Assembly: GCF_002161285.1 (NCBI RefSeq)
Contig: NZ_NFHH01000006.1
Coordinates: 110,793 to 174,792, forward strand
DNA length: 64,000 bases
Reading direction: 5' to 3'
From: Blautia sp. An81
GTDB lineage: Bacteria > Bacillota > Clostridia > Lachnospirales > Lachnospiraceae
Positions 1-9,754 of this stretch are shown here, in pieces. Position numbers and translations under genes: made by a program. A model generated the notes under the pieces. It made no database searches. It had not been told where the DNA came from and saw nothing but the letters and a program-made list of their open reading frames with translations. Positions within the stretch are counted from its first letter, which is position 1, and the number at the start of each line of letters is the position of its first letter.

Positions 1-94
1 CAGTCTTTCCGCTTCCTGCAGCGGCGCTGACCAGAATATTGCAGTCTCTGGTGTCAATGACCCGCTGCTGTTCTTCTGTCCATGAAACTGCCAT
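1..94 (-). CDS. addA: AddA helicase/nuclease, N-terminal fragment
   Basis: Only the first 31 codons are inside the window; the gene continues beyond position 1. The reading starts [15 protein letters not shown] and runs into SAAAGSGKT, which is the Q-motif region plus Walker A of a UvrD-type helicase. The ATG lies 2 bases after the stop of addB, so the two genes are translationally coupled. Known family role: AddA is the 3'-5' helicase and nuclease subunit of AddAB, which resects double-strand breaks for RecA loading. Identity is secure from the motif and the adjacent addB. Confidence 0.9.
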   Translation of the reverse strand, partial: MAVSWTEEQQRVIDTRDCNILVSAAAGSGKT

Positions 95-96
95 AT

Positions 97-3000
97 CTAT
101 TCCTCCTCCCTGTGGGTTGTATTTTTCAGTGCTGCTTTCATCTTTTCCCAGATTTCCTCTGGCTTACAGGTTCCAAGCCTCCGATAGGAATATCCTGGGA
201 TTTTCTCATCAAAGCCGCAGACATTCCGGTAAGGACAGTAATCACAGGCACATTCCTTTTGATAGGCAAAAGGATTCACCTCCACCTTTCCCTGAAGGAT
301 TTCCTGACCGATTTCTGTAGCTTTATAGTTTACATAATTCATAATTATAGAGAACTGTTCCTGGTCTGCCACCCTGGAGTTTCCGGCCAGGGTGCCTTTT
401 GCCGTATATTTTACCGGAACTGCCAGAGACTCTATACTTTTTCCTGCAGCCAGGTCTTTGTCCAGCCGCTCCAGGATCTCCGGCTCCCGGGCTGCCAGAC
501 CGTCCATCTTCAGCTTCTTCAGGATTTCCCGATCCGGATGCTCCGGGTCTTTTACATCTTCCCGGTTCAGCACCGGATCCTTGATATTATAGTAAAAAAT
601 TCCCGCGGGAATGATTTCTTCGTTTGGAAAGCGCCTCTGTTCCAGCTCCACTGCCGCACTTAAGTACAGGGCAAGCTGCAGCTGAAGGCCATAATACATT
701 TTTACCGGATCTAACTGGGTATTTCCAGATTTATAATCAATGACCTTCACATAGACTTTGCCATTTTCTCTGCACAGGTCGATCCGGTCAATCCTTCCTG
801 TAAGATGGAGGATCTCCTCCGGAGAAAGCTCCAGATCCAGGCTGGAAATATTATCCCAGGGACCGAAAGCCCATTCTGTAAGGGCAGGAAAAAACCGTCC
901 CTGACGAAGCTGGAACTGAAGGGCCCACACTGTTCTCTTTACCATTCTTTTCGCACGTTTTACGGTATAGGCGTTTCTTGCAGAGGAAAGAAGCACCGTC
1001 TCTCCTGCCTGGGCTACTACCTGATCCACACAGGCCTCTGCCAGCCGGTCTCTCTCCCCATCTTCCAGCTGAGTCCAGGAAATCCCTTCTTCCCGAAGCT
1101 TTCTGGCAAAAAGGTCCAGACTATTGTGAAGAAGGGTTCCTAGATCTGCCATAGTAAACTGGTACCGGACGCGTTCCTTAAGAGCCAGGCCGTAGGTCAG
1201 AAAATGGGCGCAGGCGCACCGGGCAAACTGTTCCAGCCGGGTGGCGCTGTTTTCCAGCTCTCTGCCGTAAAGGACCTGAGCCGCTGCCTTTCCAATGGCG
1301 TCCTGTGGATTGACATAATAGGCAGTCTCCACCAGCCTGTCTGCCCAGGGCTTCCATTTTTCCTCTTTCTGAAACCATGCATACAATTCCTGAAAAACCG
1401 GGCTTTTCTCCTGTCGTCCTCCCAGTTCCCTGGCCACCTGCTCCAAAGCTCCCTGGATATTTTCTGTATACATAGGAACTTCCTGGGTCTGCCTTGCCTG
1501 GGGGAACAGCTTTTCTGTCTGGCTGACCAGATAGGAAGGAGAAATCACATCTCCATTGCCGTTTAACCGGCTATAAGTAAGGTATACTCTTTCGCTGGGC
1601 TTTGTAAGATTCAGATAGAGATAAAACTTCTGGGTATAAAGCTCCTCTCTGGCTGTGGGCGCCAGAGCCAGTCCCAGTCTTTCAAGAGGTCCTTCCAGTT
1701 CCTCCCTGTTTAAATCCGAGAGAATCTTGCTCCCAGACTTTTCTTTGGGGATTTTCCCCTCATTGACTCCCACAAAAAAAAGAATCTTAATATCCTTCAG
1801 CCTGGTCCTTTCCATATCTCCTACCAGAACCTGGTCTGCGGCAGGAGGGATCACGCCCACCTTTGCTTCGGAAAGCCCTGCCTCCAGAATCTCCTTAAAG
1901 GCCCCTGGCCGTACCTGCTCATCTCCCAGCACTTCCACCAGCTTATCCAGAAGGTCCATGACGATCTGGTAGATCTGACTGTATTCTTTGGCCATGGCCA
2001 TTTCCCCGGCTGCGGTAAATCCTTCTTCATAAAGCTTCAGCTTTTTCTCGATCTGATTCCTGCAGATAAATTCATAAAGAGCCTGGCAGCAGGTCCTGAT
2101 GGTACCCTGAGGACTCTTCAGCCCTTCCGCAAAAGGCCGCCACATATCCACAAGACGCTGTCTTACCGGGTTCAGTTTTACACATTCTTCCGGATCTTCT
2201 CCACGATAAGAGCGCACCCACTCCTGGTCCCACCGGTCAAGTCCCCGGATTCCCATAGCGATGACATAATTCTCCAGCCGGTCTGTTTCTTCTTCGGTTA
2301 TATCTGTGAGACCACAGCGTAAGAACCGAAATACACTTTCATAGGTAAAATTTTCCACCACCATATCCACGGCGCTGCGGATATATTCAATAAAGGGATT
2401 CATGAAAAGAGAATGTTTCTCATCTACAAAACAAGGAATCCCATATTTTTCAAAAGCTCTTCTGGCTGCCGGGGAATAAACCTCCATATCTCCTGTAACC
2501 AGGGCAAAATCCCCGAAACGATAGCCTTCCTTCCGGACCATATGACGGATCCGGCAGGCTGTCTCCTCCATTTCTTCCTGGGGGTTCAGAGCTTCCCGGA
2601 TAAAAACTGCTTTTTCTTTGCCTGCATAAGGCCGGTAATTTTTTCGGAAAATATTTCTTTCCAGATAGTCCAGGGCTTCATTATTCCGGAATCTCCCCTG
2701 ATACTTCTCACCTTTTTGGGGAATCCAGATTTCACTCCAGGAAGTCCCCGTCTCCTCTGCAAGTTTACATAATCTATTCACCGTCTGCCGGGTAAGGTAA
2801 AAAAGTCCATAAGGGCTTCCCAGACGATAGGGATCCTCTCCTCTTCCCATAGTGAGGGGGATATATACCTGCCTGCAAAGCTTCAGCAGCTTTTCCATTA
2901 CCTGAATCTGGATAGGAGTAAATCCAGTATAGCCATCCAGGACCACTGTGCTGTCCTTCAGTTTTTCTGACTGGTCCGCCCGCTGGGCCAGAACATCCAG

Positions 3001-3540
3001 GACTTCCTCCTGGGTAATAAACTTTCCTTCCAGATAATCAAAAAAGCCTTTGTACAAAGTCTGAATATCTTTCAGCTTGTAAAAAAGCTCTGGTTTATCC
3101 TCCACATCCTCCAGAAGTTTATCCAGGTCCTCTACCTGTATCTCATACTGCCGCAGTTCTGAAACCATAGATTTTAACTGGGAGACATAACCCTGTTTAT
3201 TCATCTTAGAGCCCAGTATCTTCAGCTCCTTCTTTTTCTCCTGGGCTACCTTCCGAAGGACCATACTCTTTCCGGTTTCTTCCAAAAGCTCCTGTGAAAG
3301 AGCTCCTGTCTCCTCCAGAACCCGGAAGGCCAGACGCTCAAAGCTCAGAACGTCAATATTCATGATCCCCTTCCTGGGATGGAGCATGACCAATTCCTTC
3401 TGGGTCTGCATGGTAAACTGCTCCGGCACCAGTATCAGATACTGTCTTTTGGGGTTTTCCAAAGATTCCTCTATGATTCTGTTGTAAATATAATGGGATT
3501 TTCCCGAACCAGAGGGTCCGAAAATAAACTGTAACGCCAT
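97..3540 (-). CDS. addB: ATP-dependent helicase/nuclease subunit AddB
   Basis: 1147 residues, the usual length for Firmicute AddB. The N-terminus [18 protein letters not shown] carries the AddB Walker A. Near the C-terminus are the RecB-type nuclease motif VKVIDYKSG (around residue 915) and a cysteine cluster [12 protein letters not shown], which together with an upstream Cys forms the 4Fe-4S staple of AddB nucleases. It partners AddA, encoded 2 bases downstream, in double-strand break end processing in the cytosol. A GAAGGGAAG ribosome-binding site precedes the ATG at 3540. No truncation is seen; this is the first gene of the addBA transcript. Confidence 0.96.
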   Translation of the reverse strand: MALQFIFGPSGSGKSHYIYNRIIEESLENPKRQYLILVPEQFTMQTQKELVMLHPRKGIMNIDVLSFERLAFRVLEETGALSQELLEETGKSMVLRKVAQEKKKELKILGSKMNKQGYVSQLKSMVSELRQYEIQVEDLDKLLEDVEDKPELFYKLKDIQTLYKGFFDYLEGKFITQEEVLDVLAQRADQSEKLKDSTVVLDGYTGFTPIQIQVMEKLLKLCRQVYIPLTMGRGEDPYRLGSPYGLFYLTRQTVNRLCKLAEETGTSWSEIWIPQKGEKYQGRFRNNEALDYLERNIFRKNYRPYAGKEKAVFIREALNPQEEMEETACRIRHMVRKEGYRFGDFALVTGDMEVYSPAARRAFEKYGIPCFVDEKHSLFMNPFIEYIRSAVDMVVENFTYESVFRFLRCGLTDITEEETDRLENYVIAMGIRGLDRWDQEWVRSYRGEDPEECVKLNPVRQRLVDMWRPFAEGLKSPQGTIRTCCQALYEFICRNQIEKKLKLYEEGFTAAGEMAMAKEYSQIYQIVMDLLDKLVEVLGDEQVRPGAFKEILEAGLSEAKVGVIPPAADQVLVGDMERTRLKDIKILFFVGVNEGKIPKEKSGSKILSDLNREELEGPLERLGLALAPTAREELYTQKFYLYLNLTKPSERVYLTYSRLNGNGDVISPSYLVSQTEKLFPQARQTQEVPMYTENIQGALEQVARELGGRQEKSPVFQELYAWFQKEEKWKPWADRLVETAYYVNPQDAIGKAAAQVLYGRELENSATRLEQFARCACAHFLTYGLALKERVRYQFTMADLGTLLHNSLDLFARKLREEGISWTQLEDGERDRLAEACVDQVVAQAGETVLLSSARNAYTVKRAKRMVKRTVWALQFQLRQGRFFPALTEWAFGPWDNISSLDLELSPEEILHLTGRIDRIDLCRENGKVYVKVIDYKSGNTQLDPVKMYYGLQLQLALYLSAAVELEQRRFPNEEIIPAGIFYYNIKDPVLNREDVKDPEHPDREILKKLKMDGLAAREPEILERLDKDLAAGKSIESLAVPVKYTAKGTLAGNSRVADQEQFSIIMNYVNYKATEIGQEILQGKVEVNPFAYQKECACDYCPYRNVCGFDEKIPGYSYRRLGTCKPEEIWEKMKAALKNTTHREEE

Positions 3541-3608
3541 TCTGTTCTTCCCTTCTGTCCAAAAGCAGCCTCGTAAATAGACTGTTAAGAATATTTATTC
3601 ATGGGCTG

Positions 3609-4418
3609 CTACTGAAAAAATTTTTCAATAACTTCTGCCACACCGTCATGGTCATTGTCATTTACAGTAATATAGTCCGCCACATCCTTCACTTTCTCCT
3701 GGGCGTTGGCCATAGCTACTCCCAGCCCAGCAAACTGGATCATGGACACGTCGTTGAACCCATCTCCGCAGCATACCATCTCCTCCCTGGAAATTTCCAG
3801 AATCTCCAGAAGGTGACGGAGGGAATATGCCTTGTCCACATTCTTGGGAGTAATCTCCAGGAAATAAGGCTCCGAGCGGAATACCTGAGCTTCATGCTGA
3901 TACTTTCTGGCCATCATAGGCTCTAAAGCTTCCAAGTCCTGGGGTTCTCCGGTAAGCAGACACTTATTGACAGGGAAATCGATAAAAGTGCCAAAGTTCT
4001 TCCGGTATTCAATAGGAATCTGGTTGATCCTGGATTCAATGGCCATGTACTGATCCGGCTCCGTTCCAGAGTAGATCACATCTCCACGGTAAGTAATGAT
4101 CCCGATTTGATTCTCCAGCGCATCTCTCCACAGTCTGGCCGGAAGGCTTAAAGGCAGTGTCCGCTCAAAAACACACTCCTTTGTTTTGAAGTTCAGGATC
4201 CTTGCTCCGTTAAAAGGCAGGATATAACTTCCATAAGTCTGAAAACCCAGAGCCTCTGCCACATAGGAGACTCCCTGAGGGGGCCTGCCGGAAGCGATTG
4301 CCACAGGCACCCCCTGCTCCTGAAGGCGGATTACCGCCTTCCTTGTCTTCTCACTTACCTGTTTCTGTGAATTGGTCACAGTACCATCTATATCTAAAAC
4401 CAATAATTTATATTTCAT
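3609..4418 (-). CDS. Cof-type HAD-superfamily phosphatase
   Basis: 269 residues, typical of the Cof/YidA subfamily. HAD motif I is LDIDGTVTNS at the N-terminus (nucleophile Asp and acid/base Asp), and motif IV is GDGFNDVSMIQ around residue 216, followed by the family tail GVAMANA. The C2-type cap lies between. Members dephosphorylate sugar phosphates, pyridoxal phosphate or flavin precursors, and the substrate cannot be told from sequence. A good site (AGAGGAAGATT) precedes the ATG. It lies 69 bases upstream of addB on the same strand and may be co-transcribed with it, but there is no functional link. Confidence 0.9.
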   Translation of the reverse strand: MKYKLLVLDIDGTVTNSQKQVSEKTRKAVIRLQEQGVPVAIASGRPPQGVSYVAEALGFQTYGSYILPFNGARILNFKTKECVFERTLPLSLPARLWRDALENQIGIITYRGDVIYSGTEPDQYMAIESRINQIPIEYRKNFGTFIDFPVNKCLLTGEPQDLEALEPMMARKYQHEAQVFRSEPYFLEITPKNVDKAYSLRHLLEILEISREEMVCCGDGFNDVSMIQFAGLGVAMANAQEKVKDVADYITVNDNDHDGVAEVIEKFFQ

Positions 4419-4504
4419 AATCTTCCTCTTTTTCTGCCGATAAATATTGTACGGAAACCCTGTGCAGCAAATCCATAATATGGATTTGCTCCTATTTGCT
4501 GTAC

Positions 4505-5368
4505 TTAGATTCCATACTCCTGGAATAGTTTTTCCAACAGCTGGGGATCGGACGCAGCCTTTACCATTAAAGATGTCTTTCCATCTTTATCCAGACACAA
4601 GATCAAACGGTTGTATCGTTCCTGGTTTTCCTGTCTTCCCTCTATCCTGCCCTCTTCCATAAAATCTTCTCTCAACATTTGTCCCAGTATTGTCATTTTG
4701 ACTTCCTCCTTTATTTTTTCCAGTTCTGCTCTGCTAAGCAATTTGTTAGCCAGTGCATAGAGCATGGCTTCCATTTTTTTCGCTTCTTCTCTGCTGATCA
4801 GCTTATCCTCTCTATTTATGGTTTTAATTCCCTCAAGTATCCTGGTTTTGATCTCAGATTTACCTCCCATAAGAGGGCTTAGGAGCATTGGAACGAGGTC
4901 TTTTCTTTTCAGATTTTTCTTCTTTTGTATTTTTCGGAGAATTTTATCCCCATCTTTCTTCTTCATTTGTATCAGCTTAACCCGATAAGTATTAATCCCT
5001 TCAGTAAGCTCAGTGCGTATGTGTTTCCCGTTTGCTGTACAGATCACACAGGTAAGCACTTCTACACCATAGGTTCTGCTGGTAGCTGCTTCGTACTCCC
5101 GGAACCTTCGCAGATCATCTTTTGTAATGGGATCGCTTTCGAATTCAATATGATACCACCAGCCATTTTTCATTACATAGTTAAAATCCTGATACATTTT
5201 CCTAGTTTCCAGATGTACCAGCTCCGTAGGGGCGATTCCTTCTACAGGTTCTTTTACGCCCAGCCACCTCAGTAATTCTTCACCGAAAAACTGAGCTCCC
5301 GTCTTCATGATCTCGTCTTCTACCTGTCCCAGGGGTTTTGATGGTTCCTGACAGTTTGTTTCCTTCAA
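4505..5368 (-). CDS. Rpn-family PD-(D/E)XK nuclease/putative transposase-like protein
   Basis: About 287 residues from a TTG start at 5368, chosen because AAAGGAGG lies 4 bases upstream; an ATG further upstream (5419) has no such site. The segment YQDFNYVMKNGWWYHIEFES (about residues 70-90) has the acidic pair expected of the nuclease core of the Rpn/YhgA-like family, and the C-terminal third is charged and helical (EEGRIEGRQENQERYNRL), as in that family. Members are recombination-promoting nucleases often called putative transposases. No inverted repeats or target duplications are seen around it. Identity is moderate; activity is inferred. Confidence 0.65.
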   Translation of the reverse strand: MKETNCQEPSKPLGQVEDEIMKTGAQFFGEELLRWLGVKEPVEGIAPTELVHLETRKMYQDFNYVMKNGWWYHIEFESDPITKDDLRRFREYEAATSRTYGVEVLTCVICTANGKHIRTELTEGINTYRVKLIQMKKKDGDKILRKIQKKKNLKRKDLVPMLLSPLMGGKSEIKTRILEGIKTINREDKLISREEAKKMEAMLYALANKLLSRAELEKIKEEVKMTILGQMLREDFMEEGRIEGRQENQERYNRLILCLDKDGKTSLMVKAASDPQLLEKLFQEYGI

Positions 5369-5704
5369 AAGGCCTCCTTTCGGGCCTGCAGAAACTGTAT
5401 CTGTAAAATCATTATACACAAAAGAAATGGTCCTGCCCAGATTAATCTTTGTTTTCCTGATTGTTTTATTATTTGAGAAATATGTCCGAATTGGACGGAT
5501 GTGATATAAAAATACTATTAGACTGTTTTGAAAATTTTACAGATACCTCTGCTTTTCCATTTCCCGTAATTAAATGGTAGCACAGATCACACGGAATGTA
5601 CAGAATTTCTGCCCTCCATCCCCTCCGCTGGAAGAATCAAAACTTCCGTCATATTTTCCCCATTTCTATAATATGCTATAAAAAGAAATGCAGGAGGTGC
5701 AGCC

Positions 5705-6142
5705 ATGAGCTCAAAAACAAAAATTGTGGTACTACATATGAAAGAAGTTATCTATACCGGTATTTTCGTGGTCTTTGCCATTGTACTGGCTGTTCTGCTC
5801 TTTATGATGTTCGGAAAAAACAAAGAGGCGGATCCGGCCAGCGCAGATGCAGTTTATCATGCCGGTGTATACACAAGTCCCATAACCTTAAACGACAATA
5901 CCTTTGACGTAGAGGTCACTGTGGACGAAGACCACATTAATTCCATCTCTCTGAAAAACCTCAGCGAGACCACCACCGCCATGTATCCTCTGATGGAGCC
6001 AGCCCTGGATGCCCTCTCCACTCAGATCTGCCAGTCCCAGTCTACGGAAAACATCACTTATTCAGAAGAAAACAAATATACCTCTATGCTGCTTCTGGAT
6101 GCTATCAACAAGGCGCTGGATAAGGCAAGAATCACAGAATAG
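5705..6142 (+). CDS. Membrane-anchored FMN-binding-domain-like protein
   Basis: 145 residues with one N-terminal transmembrane helix (about residues 15-35, YTGIFVVFAIVLAVLLFMMFG), then an outward domain. The tail pattern (ETTTAMYPLMEPALDAL, then QSQSTENITY, then YTSMLLLDAINKAL) resembles the FMN_bind fold, in which a Ser/Thr after a Gly-Ala segment carries covalent FMN. The usual S-G-A-T core is not clearly present, so flavin attachment is doubtful. AGGAGGTGCAGCC precedes the ATG. It is monocistronic, with a terminator immediately after the stop. Function unknown; an electron-transfer or redox accessory role is only a guess from the fold. Confidence 0.6.
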   Translation: MSSKTKIVVLHMKEVIYTGIFVVFAIVLAVLLFMMFGKNKEADPASADAVYHAGVYTSPITLNDNTFDVEVTVDEDHINSISLKNLSETTTAMYPLMEPALDALSTQICQSQSTENITYSEENKYTSMLLLDAINKALDKARITE

Positions 6143-6143
6143 A

Positions 6144-6168
6144 AAGGGAGCTTTCACAGCTCCTTTTC
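6144..6168 (+). terminator. Rho-independent terminator after the FMN-binding-like gene
   Basis: AAAGGGAGC and GCTCCTTTT form a stem around a short TTTCACA loop, directly after the stop at 6142. The T-run is short and merges with the right arm. Confidence 0.6.
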
Positions 6169-6349
6169 TGCTTCTCTGTTCATTTCTCTCCCATTTTCTC
6201 TCATACTCCCCAGTATACAGTCCCACCTACATTTTCCATAACAGCCAGGCTGAATTTCAGGCGATATTTCTTGAGCCCTTAAGTTCTTAATGCTATACTG
6301 CTTTTATACAGAGGCACTGCCCTCTCTGTCAAAAGTATTTGCCCAGCAT

Positions 6350-6510
6350 CAAGGTGGTGAGATTTATGTGCGGAAATAGAAAAAAGAAGAACCAGGCTTA
6401 TCTCCACGCAAAGCCAGTATTCTAAGCGGCCTTTGGGTGGAGTAGCCAGAGAAGCCGCTTATGTAAGATTGCTGGCTTTGCTCCTTGGCATGATCAAGAA
6501 GGAGGCCTGC
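6350..6510 (+). promoter_or_regulatory. Structured 5' leader, possible riboswitch (c-di-GMP-I-like core)
   Basis: There is no gene between 6143 and 6512, but this segment is rich in ordered pairing. CAAAGCCAG (from about 6408) pairs exactly with CTGGCTTTG (about 6472-6480), and AAGCGGC pairs with GCCGCTT inside that. The core contains ACGCAAAGCC, then CTAAG, then GTAGCCAG...GCCG, in the order found in GEMM-I (c-di-GMP-I) riboswitches. The expected upstream half (GGGCAAACC plus a GAAA tetraloop) is not recognisable. CTCCTT at about 6481-6486 can pair with the AAGGAG of the next gene, suggesting translational control. Class assignment is weak; that a structured leader exists is better supported. 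Confidence 0.4.
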
Positions 6511-6512
6511 AT

Positions 6513-6776
6513 TTGAAATATATAAACGCAAAGACAATTCTTCCCGAAGCATTGATCGAAGAACTGCAGAACTACGTTCAGGCCGGCTATATCTATGTAC
6601 CGGCAAAAGAAGAGCAGCGAAAATCCTGGGGAGAATTATCTGGTTATCGAAAAGAGCTGGATAAACGCAATAGAAAGATTCGCGCCGAATATGACCAGGG
6701 CATTTCCCCAGAGGACCTTGCCTGCCGCTATTGTCTTTCCATATCTGCTATACGAAAAATTATTTATCAGAAATAA
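6513..6776 (+). CDS. CD3324-family (Mor-like) DNA-binding protein
   Basis: 87 residues beginning at TTG, with AAGGAGG 7 bases upstream; no in-frame ATG lies nearby. The N-terminus (MKYINAKTILPEALIEELQ, then AGYIYVPA) and the C-terminal helix-turn-helix (EYDQGISPEDLACRYCLSIS, then AIRKIIYQK) match the CD3324 family, small Mor-activator-like proteins common in Clostridia. A role as a transcriptional regulator is inferred from the HTH. The structured leader upstream, with an anti-Shine-Dalgarno pairing, suggests its translation is regulated. The next gene is 200 bases away. Confidence 0.75.
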   Translation: MKYINAKTILPEALIEELQNYVQAGYIYVPAKEEQRKSWGELSGYRKELDKRNRKIRAEYDQGISPEDLACRYCLSISAIRKIIYQK

Positions 6777-6975
6777 CAAAGGGACTGCCGTATCAAAGAA
6801 ATCCAGAGATGCGGCGGTCCTTTTCTACAAAACAGTACCGTATTATTCTGTAGATTGCAGAAAAGAAAGTCCTCCAGGTAAAATATTCTCAGAACATTCC
6901 CCCAGGCAGCCAACGATATAGGACTTCAGAAATCACTGACTGCGGGGAAATCTTTTACTTAAGGAGGGTATCAGA

Positions 6976-7608
6976 ATGGCTACGGCAGATAAAGTCTATC
7001 CCCGGACTGGAGATGGAGAAACTGTTTATTTAAAAAATGTGATCACCGATCCCAATATCGAAATAGGAGATTTTACTATCTATAATGATTTTGTCAATGA
7101 CCCCAGAGAATTTCAGAAAAACAATGTTCTGTATCACTATCCCATCAATGGAGACCGGCTCATTATTGGAAAATTCTGCTCCATTGCCTGTGGTGCAAAG
7201 TTTCTTTTTAACAGTGGAAATCACAAAATGTCGTCTCTTTCCACCTATACTTTTCCTCTGTTCTTTGAAGAATGGGGACTTGAAAAAGACAAGGTTACTG
7301 AAGCCTGGGATCACAAAGGGGATATCGTAATCGGCAATGATGTGTGGATCGGTTATGAGGCTGTGATCCTTTCAGGAGTTTCTATAGGAGACGGCGCCGT
7401 TATTGGCTGCCGGGCTGTTGTTACCAGGGATGTTCCCCCTTATACCGTTGTAGGAGGAGTCCCTGCAAAGCCTATACGAAAACGATTTGATGAGAACGCC
7501 ATAGAGGAACTCCTGAAAATAAAATGGTGGGACTGGCCGGAAGAAAAAATCGCCGAAAGGATTAAATCCATACAAAATGGAGATTTAAAAGGATTAAGAA
7601 AGGGGTAA
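6976..7608 (+). CDS. CatB/Vat-type hexapeptide O-acetyltransferase
   Basis: 210 residues. The left-handed beta-helix repeats are clear ([58 protein letters not shown]), and an aromatic segment ([11 protein letters not shown]) precedes them as in xenobiotic acetyltransferases (streptogramin Vat, chloramphenicol CatB). The catalytic His is likely in [10 protein letters not shown]. Known relatives acetylate hydroxyls of antibiotics with acetyl-CoA, but many are uncharacterised, so resistance is not proven. AAGGAGG lies upstream. The stop is 2 bases from the next gene, giving a tight two-gene unit. Confidence 0.85.
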   Translation: MATADKVYPRTGDGETVYLKNVITDPNIEIGDFTIYNDFVNDPREFQKNNVLYHYPINGDRLIIGKFCSIACGAKFLFNSGNHKMSSLSTYTFPLFFEEWGLEKDKVTEAWDHKGDIVIGNDVWIGYEAVILSGVSIGDGAVIGCRAVVTRDVPPYTVVGGVPAKPIRKRFDENAIEELLKIKWWDWPEEKIAERIKSIQNGDLKGLRKG

Positions 7609-7610
7609 CT

Positions 7611-8306
7611 ATGTGTACAAGATTTGTATATAACGGAAAAGATACAATCACAGGATTTAATTTTGATATTGACCTGTCTGTATGGGACCACAAAGTGATT
7701 AAAGATGAGAATCGATTTTATATCGGAATCAAAATGCCGGACAGCCAGTATCACTCCTTCCATGGGATTCACCGTAATGGCAATGCAGGGACTTTGCTCT
7801 ATGTCCATGGAAATCCTCAGGGAAGATATGATGCAGGCTCTTATACCATTGCTGACCTTACAGAAAATTATATCCGGGGATTTCTCTCTTTTGATGATGC
7901 TCTGCATATTGTGCAGGAGCAGCAAATTGTCTATGGGCCGGATACCACAATGCAGGCCATGCTTTCCGACAGATATGGCCGGGTGCTTCTTATAGAGCCT
8001 GGAATCGGATACCGGCTTGAACAGCGAAGATACTCTCTCATGACAAACTATTCTGTTTTAAATCCAGAAAGTACCCGGCCCTATATTGTTTCCGGTGATG
8101 ACCGATATGAACAGGCAAAAGCGCAGCTTGAAAAACAGAAAGAAACTTTCTCTGTTTCCGACGCCTTTTGCATATTAAATTCCGTAAAACAGGAAGGTCT
8201 CTGGGCCACAAGAGTTACCTTTGTATATTCTGTGAAAGAAAACAAAGTTTACTATGTGCTGAATAATCGTTTTGAAGAAATAACTGAATATTCCTTCCAT
8301 AGTTGA
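7611..8306 (+). CDS. Choloylglycine-hydrolase-like Ntn amidase (C59-type)
   Basis: 231 residues beginning MCTRF; Cys2 becomes the N-terminal nucleophile once Met is removed, as in bile salt hydrolases and penicillin V acylases. Further support comes from GFNFDID (substrate-side Asp), TNYSVLNP (oxyanion Asn) and ATRVTFVYS (active-site Arg). It is much shorter than bile salt hydrolases (about 325 residues), so the substrate is probably a different linear amide. It starts 2 bases after the acetyltransferase stop and uses an RBS inside that gene (AGAAAGGGG), so the two are co-expressed. Cytosolic; no signal peptide. Confidence 0.7.
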   Translation: MCTRFVYNGKDTITGFNFDIDLSVWDHKVIKDENRFYIGIKMPDSQYHSFHGIHRNGNAGTLLYVHGNPQGRYDAGSYTIADLTENYIRGFLSFDDALHIVQEQQIVYGPDTTMQAMLSDRYGRVLLIEPGIGYRLEQRRYSLMTNYSVLNPESTRPYIVSGDDRYEQAKAQLEKQKETFSVSDAFCILNSVKQEGLWATRVTFVYSVKENKVYYVLNNRFEEITEYSFHS

Positions 8307-8324
8307 TTTCATAAGACCCAAATA

Positions 8325-8705
8325 CTATTTTTCAACACTGTCAAATAAAGTCAGATTTATAAGTTCCTCTACCTTAACTCTGTCCTGGAACTCTTCATAA
8401 GGCCAGAAACAATACCGAACCTGGTCTCCTGGGTTGTATGGATTTAAAGCAATGTCTTCCATAACAGACTCTTTGGAACAGTCCAACAGGATTTCTTTCC
8501 CGCCCTCCGTACTCTGAACCGTAATTTTTCCTTTTTCCCGGTCTATTTCCAGAATTTTTCCTTCTTTCTGTGACCGGTAAGTTCCTGGGCCGCCGGAATC
8601 CTTTCTTGGTTCTTTTCCTGCTGTTAGCCCGGCAGCAGTTCCCAGAATAACCAAAAACAGCATCCCGGCAATGCCGGCAAGCAGTCTTTTAGAAGTTCTT
8701 TTCAC
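8325..8705 (-). CDS. Exported/membrane-anchored small protein, unknown function
   Basis: 126 residues from a GTG start 15 bases after the Gfo/Idh stop, so likely the second gene of that unit. It has one N-terminal hydrophobic helix (LLAGIAGMLFLVILGTAAGL) and no lipobox Cys. The rest reads as a small beta-rich domain (EGKILEIDREKGKITVQS, then NPYNPGDQVRYCFWPYEEF), resembling an extracellular OB-like fold. I do not recognise a family. It is convergent with the Ntn amidase, 18 bases away. Confidence 0.6.
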   Translation of the reverse strand: MKRTSKRLLAGIAGMLFLVILGTAAGLTAGKEPRKDSGGPGTYRSQKEGKILEIDREKGKITVQSTEGGKEILLDCSKESVMEDIALNPYNPGDQVRYCFWPYEEFQDRVKVEELINLTLFDSVEK

Positions 8706-8720
8706 TCCATCACGCCTTTC

Positions 8721-9698
8721 TTACTCCATGGGGAACTTCATCCCCCACTGTGATCTGGCCTGGTCCATCAGCCCCATGATCTCCAGTATTTCCTTATGGG
8801 GCATCTGAGGACACTGGGTAAGGCCTTTTTCTATGGCTTCCTTGCAGGCTAAAACCTCATACTCATATCCGGTGATCTGTTCCGGACAATGATATTCGGC
8901 GGCCACCTGACGGTTCCGGTCATAGATTGTAAGGGTCTGGAAATTGTTGATATTTTCCACTACGGCAAAGCCTTCTGTACCATAAATAATACCCTGACGG
9001 TCAGAAAGTACCCGCATAGAACTGTTAAGAATCGCCATTTTCCCTCCCGGATAGATCAGAGTAATGCTGTTCTGAGCGTCTACACCGGTATCTGTCATAA
9101 CAGCTGTGGAGACCATTTTTTCCACCTGATTGCCAAAGACCATCGAGGCGAAATTCATGGCGTATACTCCTACGTCCAGCAAAGCTCCGCCGCCCAGTTC
9201 CGGTTTCAGCAGCCTCGGCACATCTCCAATCAGATAGCAGAGATTTGCAGTAAGTGTCATAGGCTCACCGATGGCTCCCTCAGCCAATACCTGACGGATG
9301 GTATTCCACATAGGCATGTACCGTACCCACATAGCCTCGGCAAGCAGCACTCCTTTTTCCCTGGCCAGCTCTGTCATTTCTCTGGCCTGCTTCTGGTTTA
9401 TGGCAAAAGCTTTTTCACATAATATATTTCTGCCGTGGGCAATAAGCATTTTCACATTCTCATAATGCTCAGACATAGGGCTTGCCACATAGACCAAATC
9501 TACATTTTCATCTGCCGCCATTTCCTCATAGGAACCATAGGCTTTCTCAATCTGAAACCGCTGGGCAAAGTTCTCAGCTTTCTCCAGACTTCTGGAAGCT
9601 ACCGCATAAACCCTGGCCTCTTTCATTTTTGCCACTGTATTTGCCATAGTAGCTGCAATATTTCCTGTACTTAAAATACCTACTCTTAACTGTTCCAT
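8721..9698 (-). CDS. Gfo/Idh/MocA-family oxidoreductase
   Basis: About 325 residues from the ATG at 9698 (MEQLRVGILSTGNIAATMAN), preferred over an upstream in-frame start because GGGAGG and AAAGG lie just before it. The Rossmann motif is GILSTGNIA; the signature CEKAFAINQKQAREM (E-K-P/A region, about residue 95) and the C-terminal sheet domain, with GGGALLDVGVYAMNFASMVFG split by the conserved GVY, fit the family. Members oxidise sugars or inositols with NAD(P); the closest type is the trans-1,2-dihydrobenzene-diol dehydrogenase-like group. Substrate unknown. Confidence 0.88.
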   Translation of the reverse strand: MEQLRVGILSTGNIAATMANTVAKMKEARVYAVASRSLEKAENFAQRFQIEKAYGSYEEMAADENVDLVYVASPMSEHYENVKMLIAHGRNILCEKAFAINQKQAREMTELAREKGVLLAEAMWVRYMPMWNTIRQVLAEGAIGEPMTLTANLCYLIGDVPRLLKPELGGGALLDVGVYAMNFASMVFGNQVEKMVSTAVMTDTGVDAQNSITLIYPGGKMAILNSSMRVLSDRQGIIYGTEGFAVVENINNFQTLTIYDRNRQVAAEYHCPEQITGYEYEVLACKEAIEKGLTQCPQMPHKEILEIMGLMDQARSQWGMKFPME

Positions 9699-9754
9699 TT
9701 TACCTTTACCTCCCAATTTTAGTTCCACCCATATCGCAGAGAACGCATTTCTCT

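Noticed and set aside
4505..5368. Rpn-like gene as part of an insertion sequence
   Set aside because: No terminal inverted repeats, target duplications or second transposase frame flank it.
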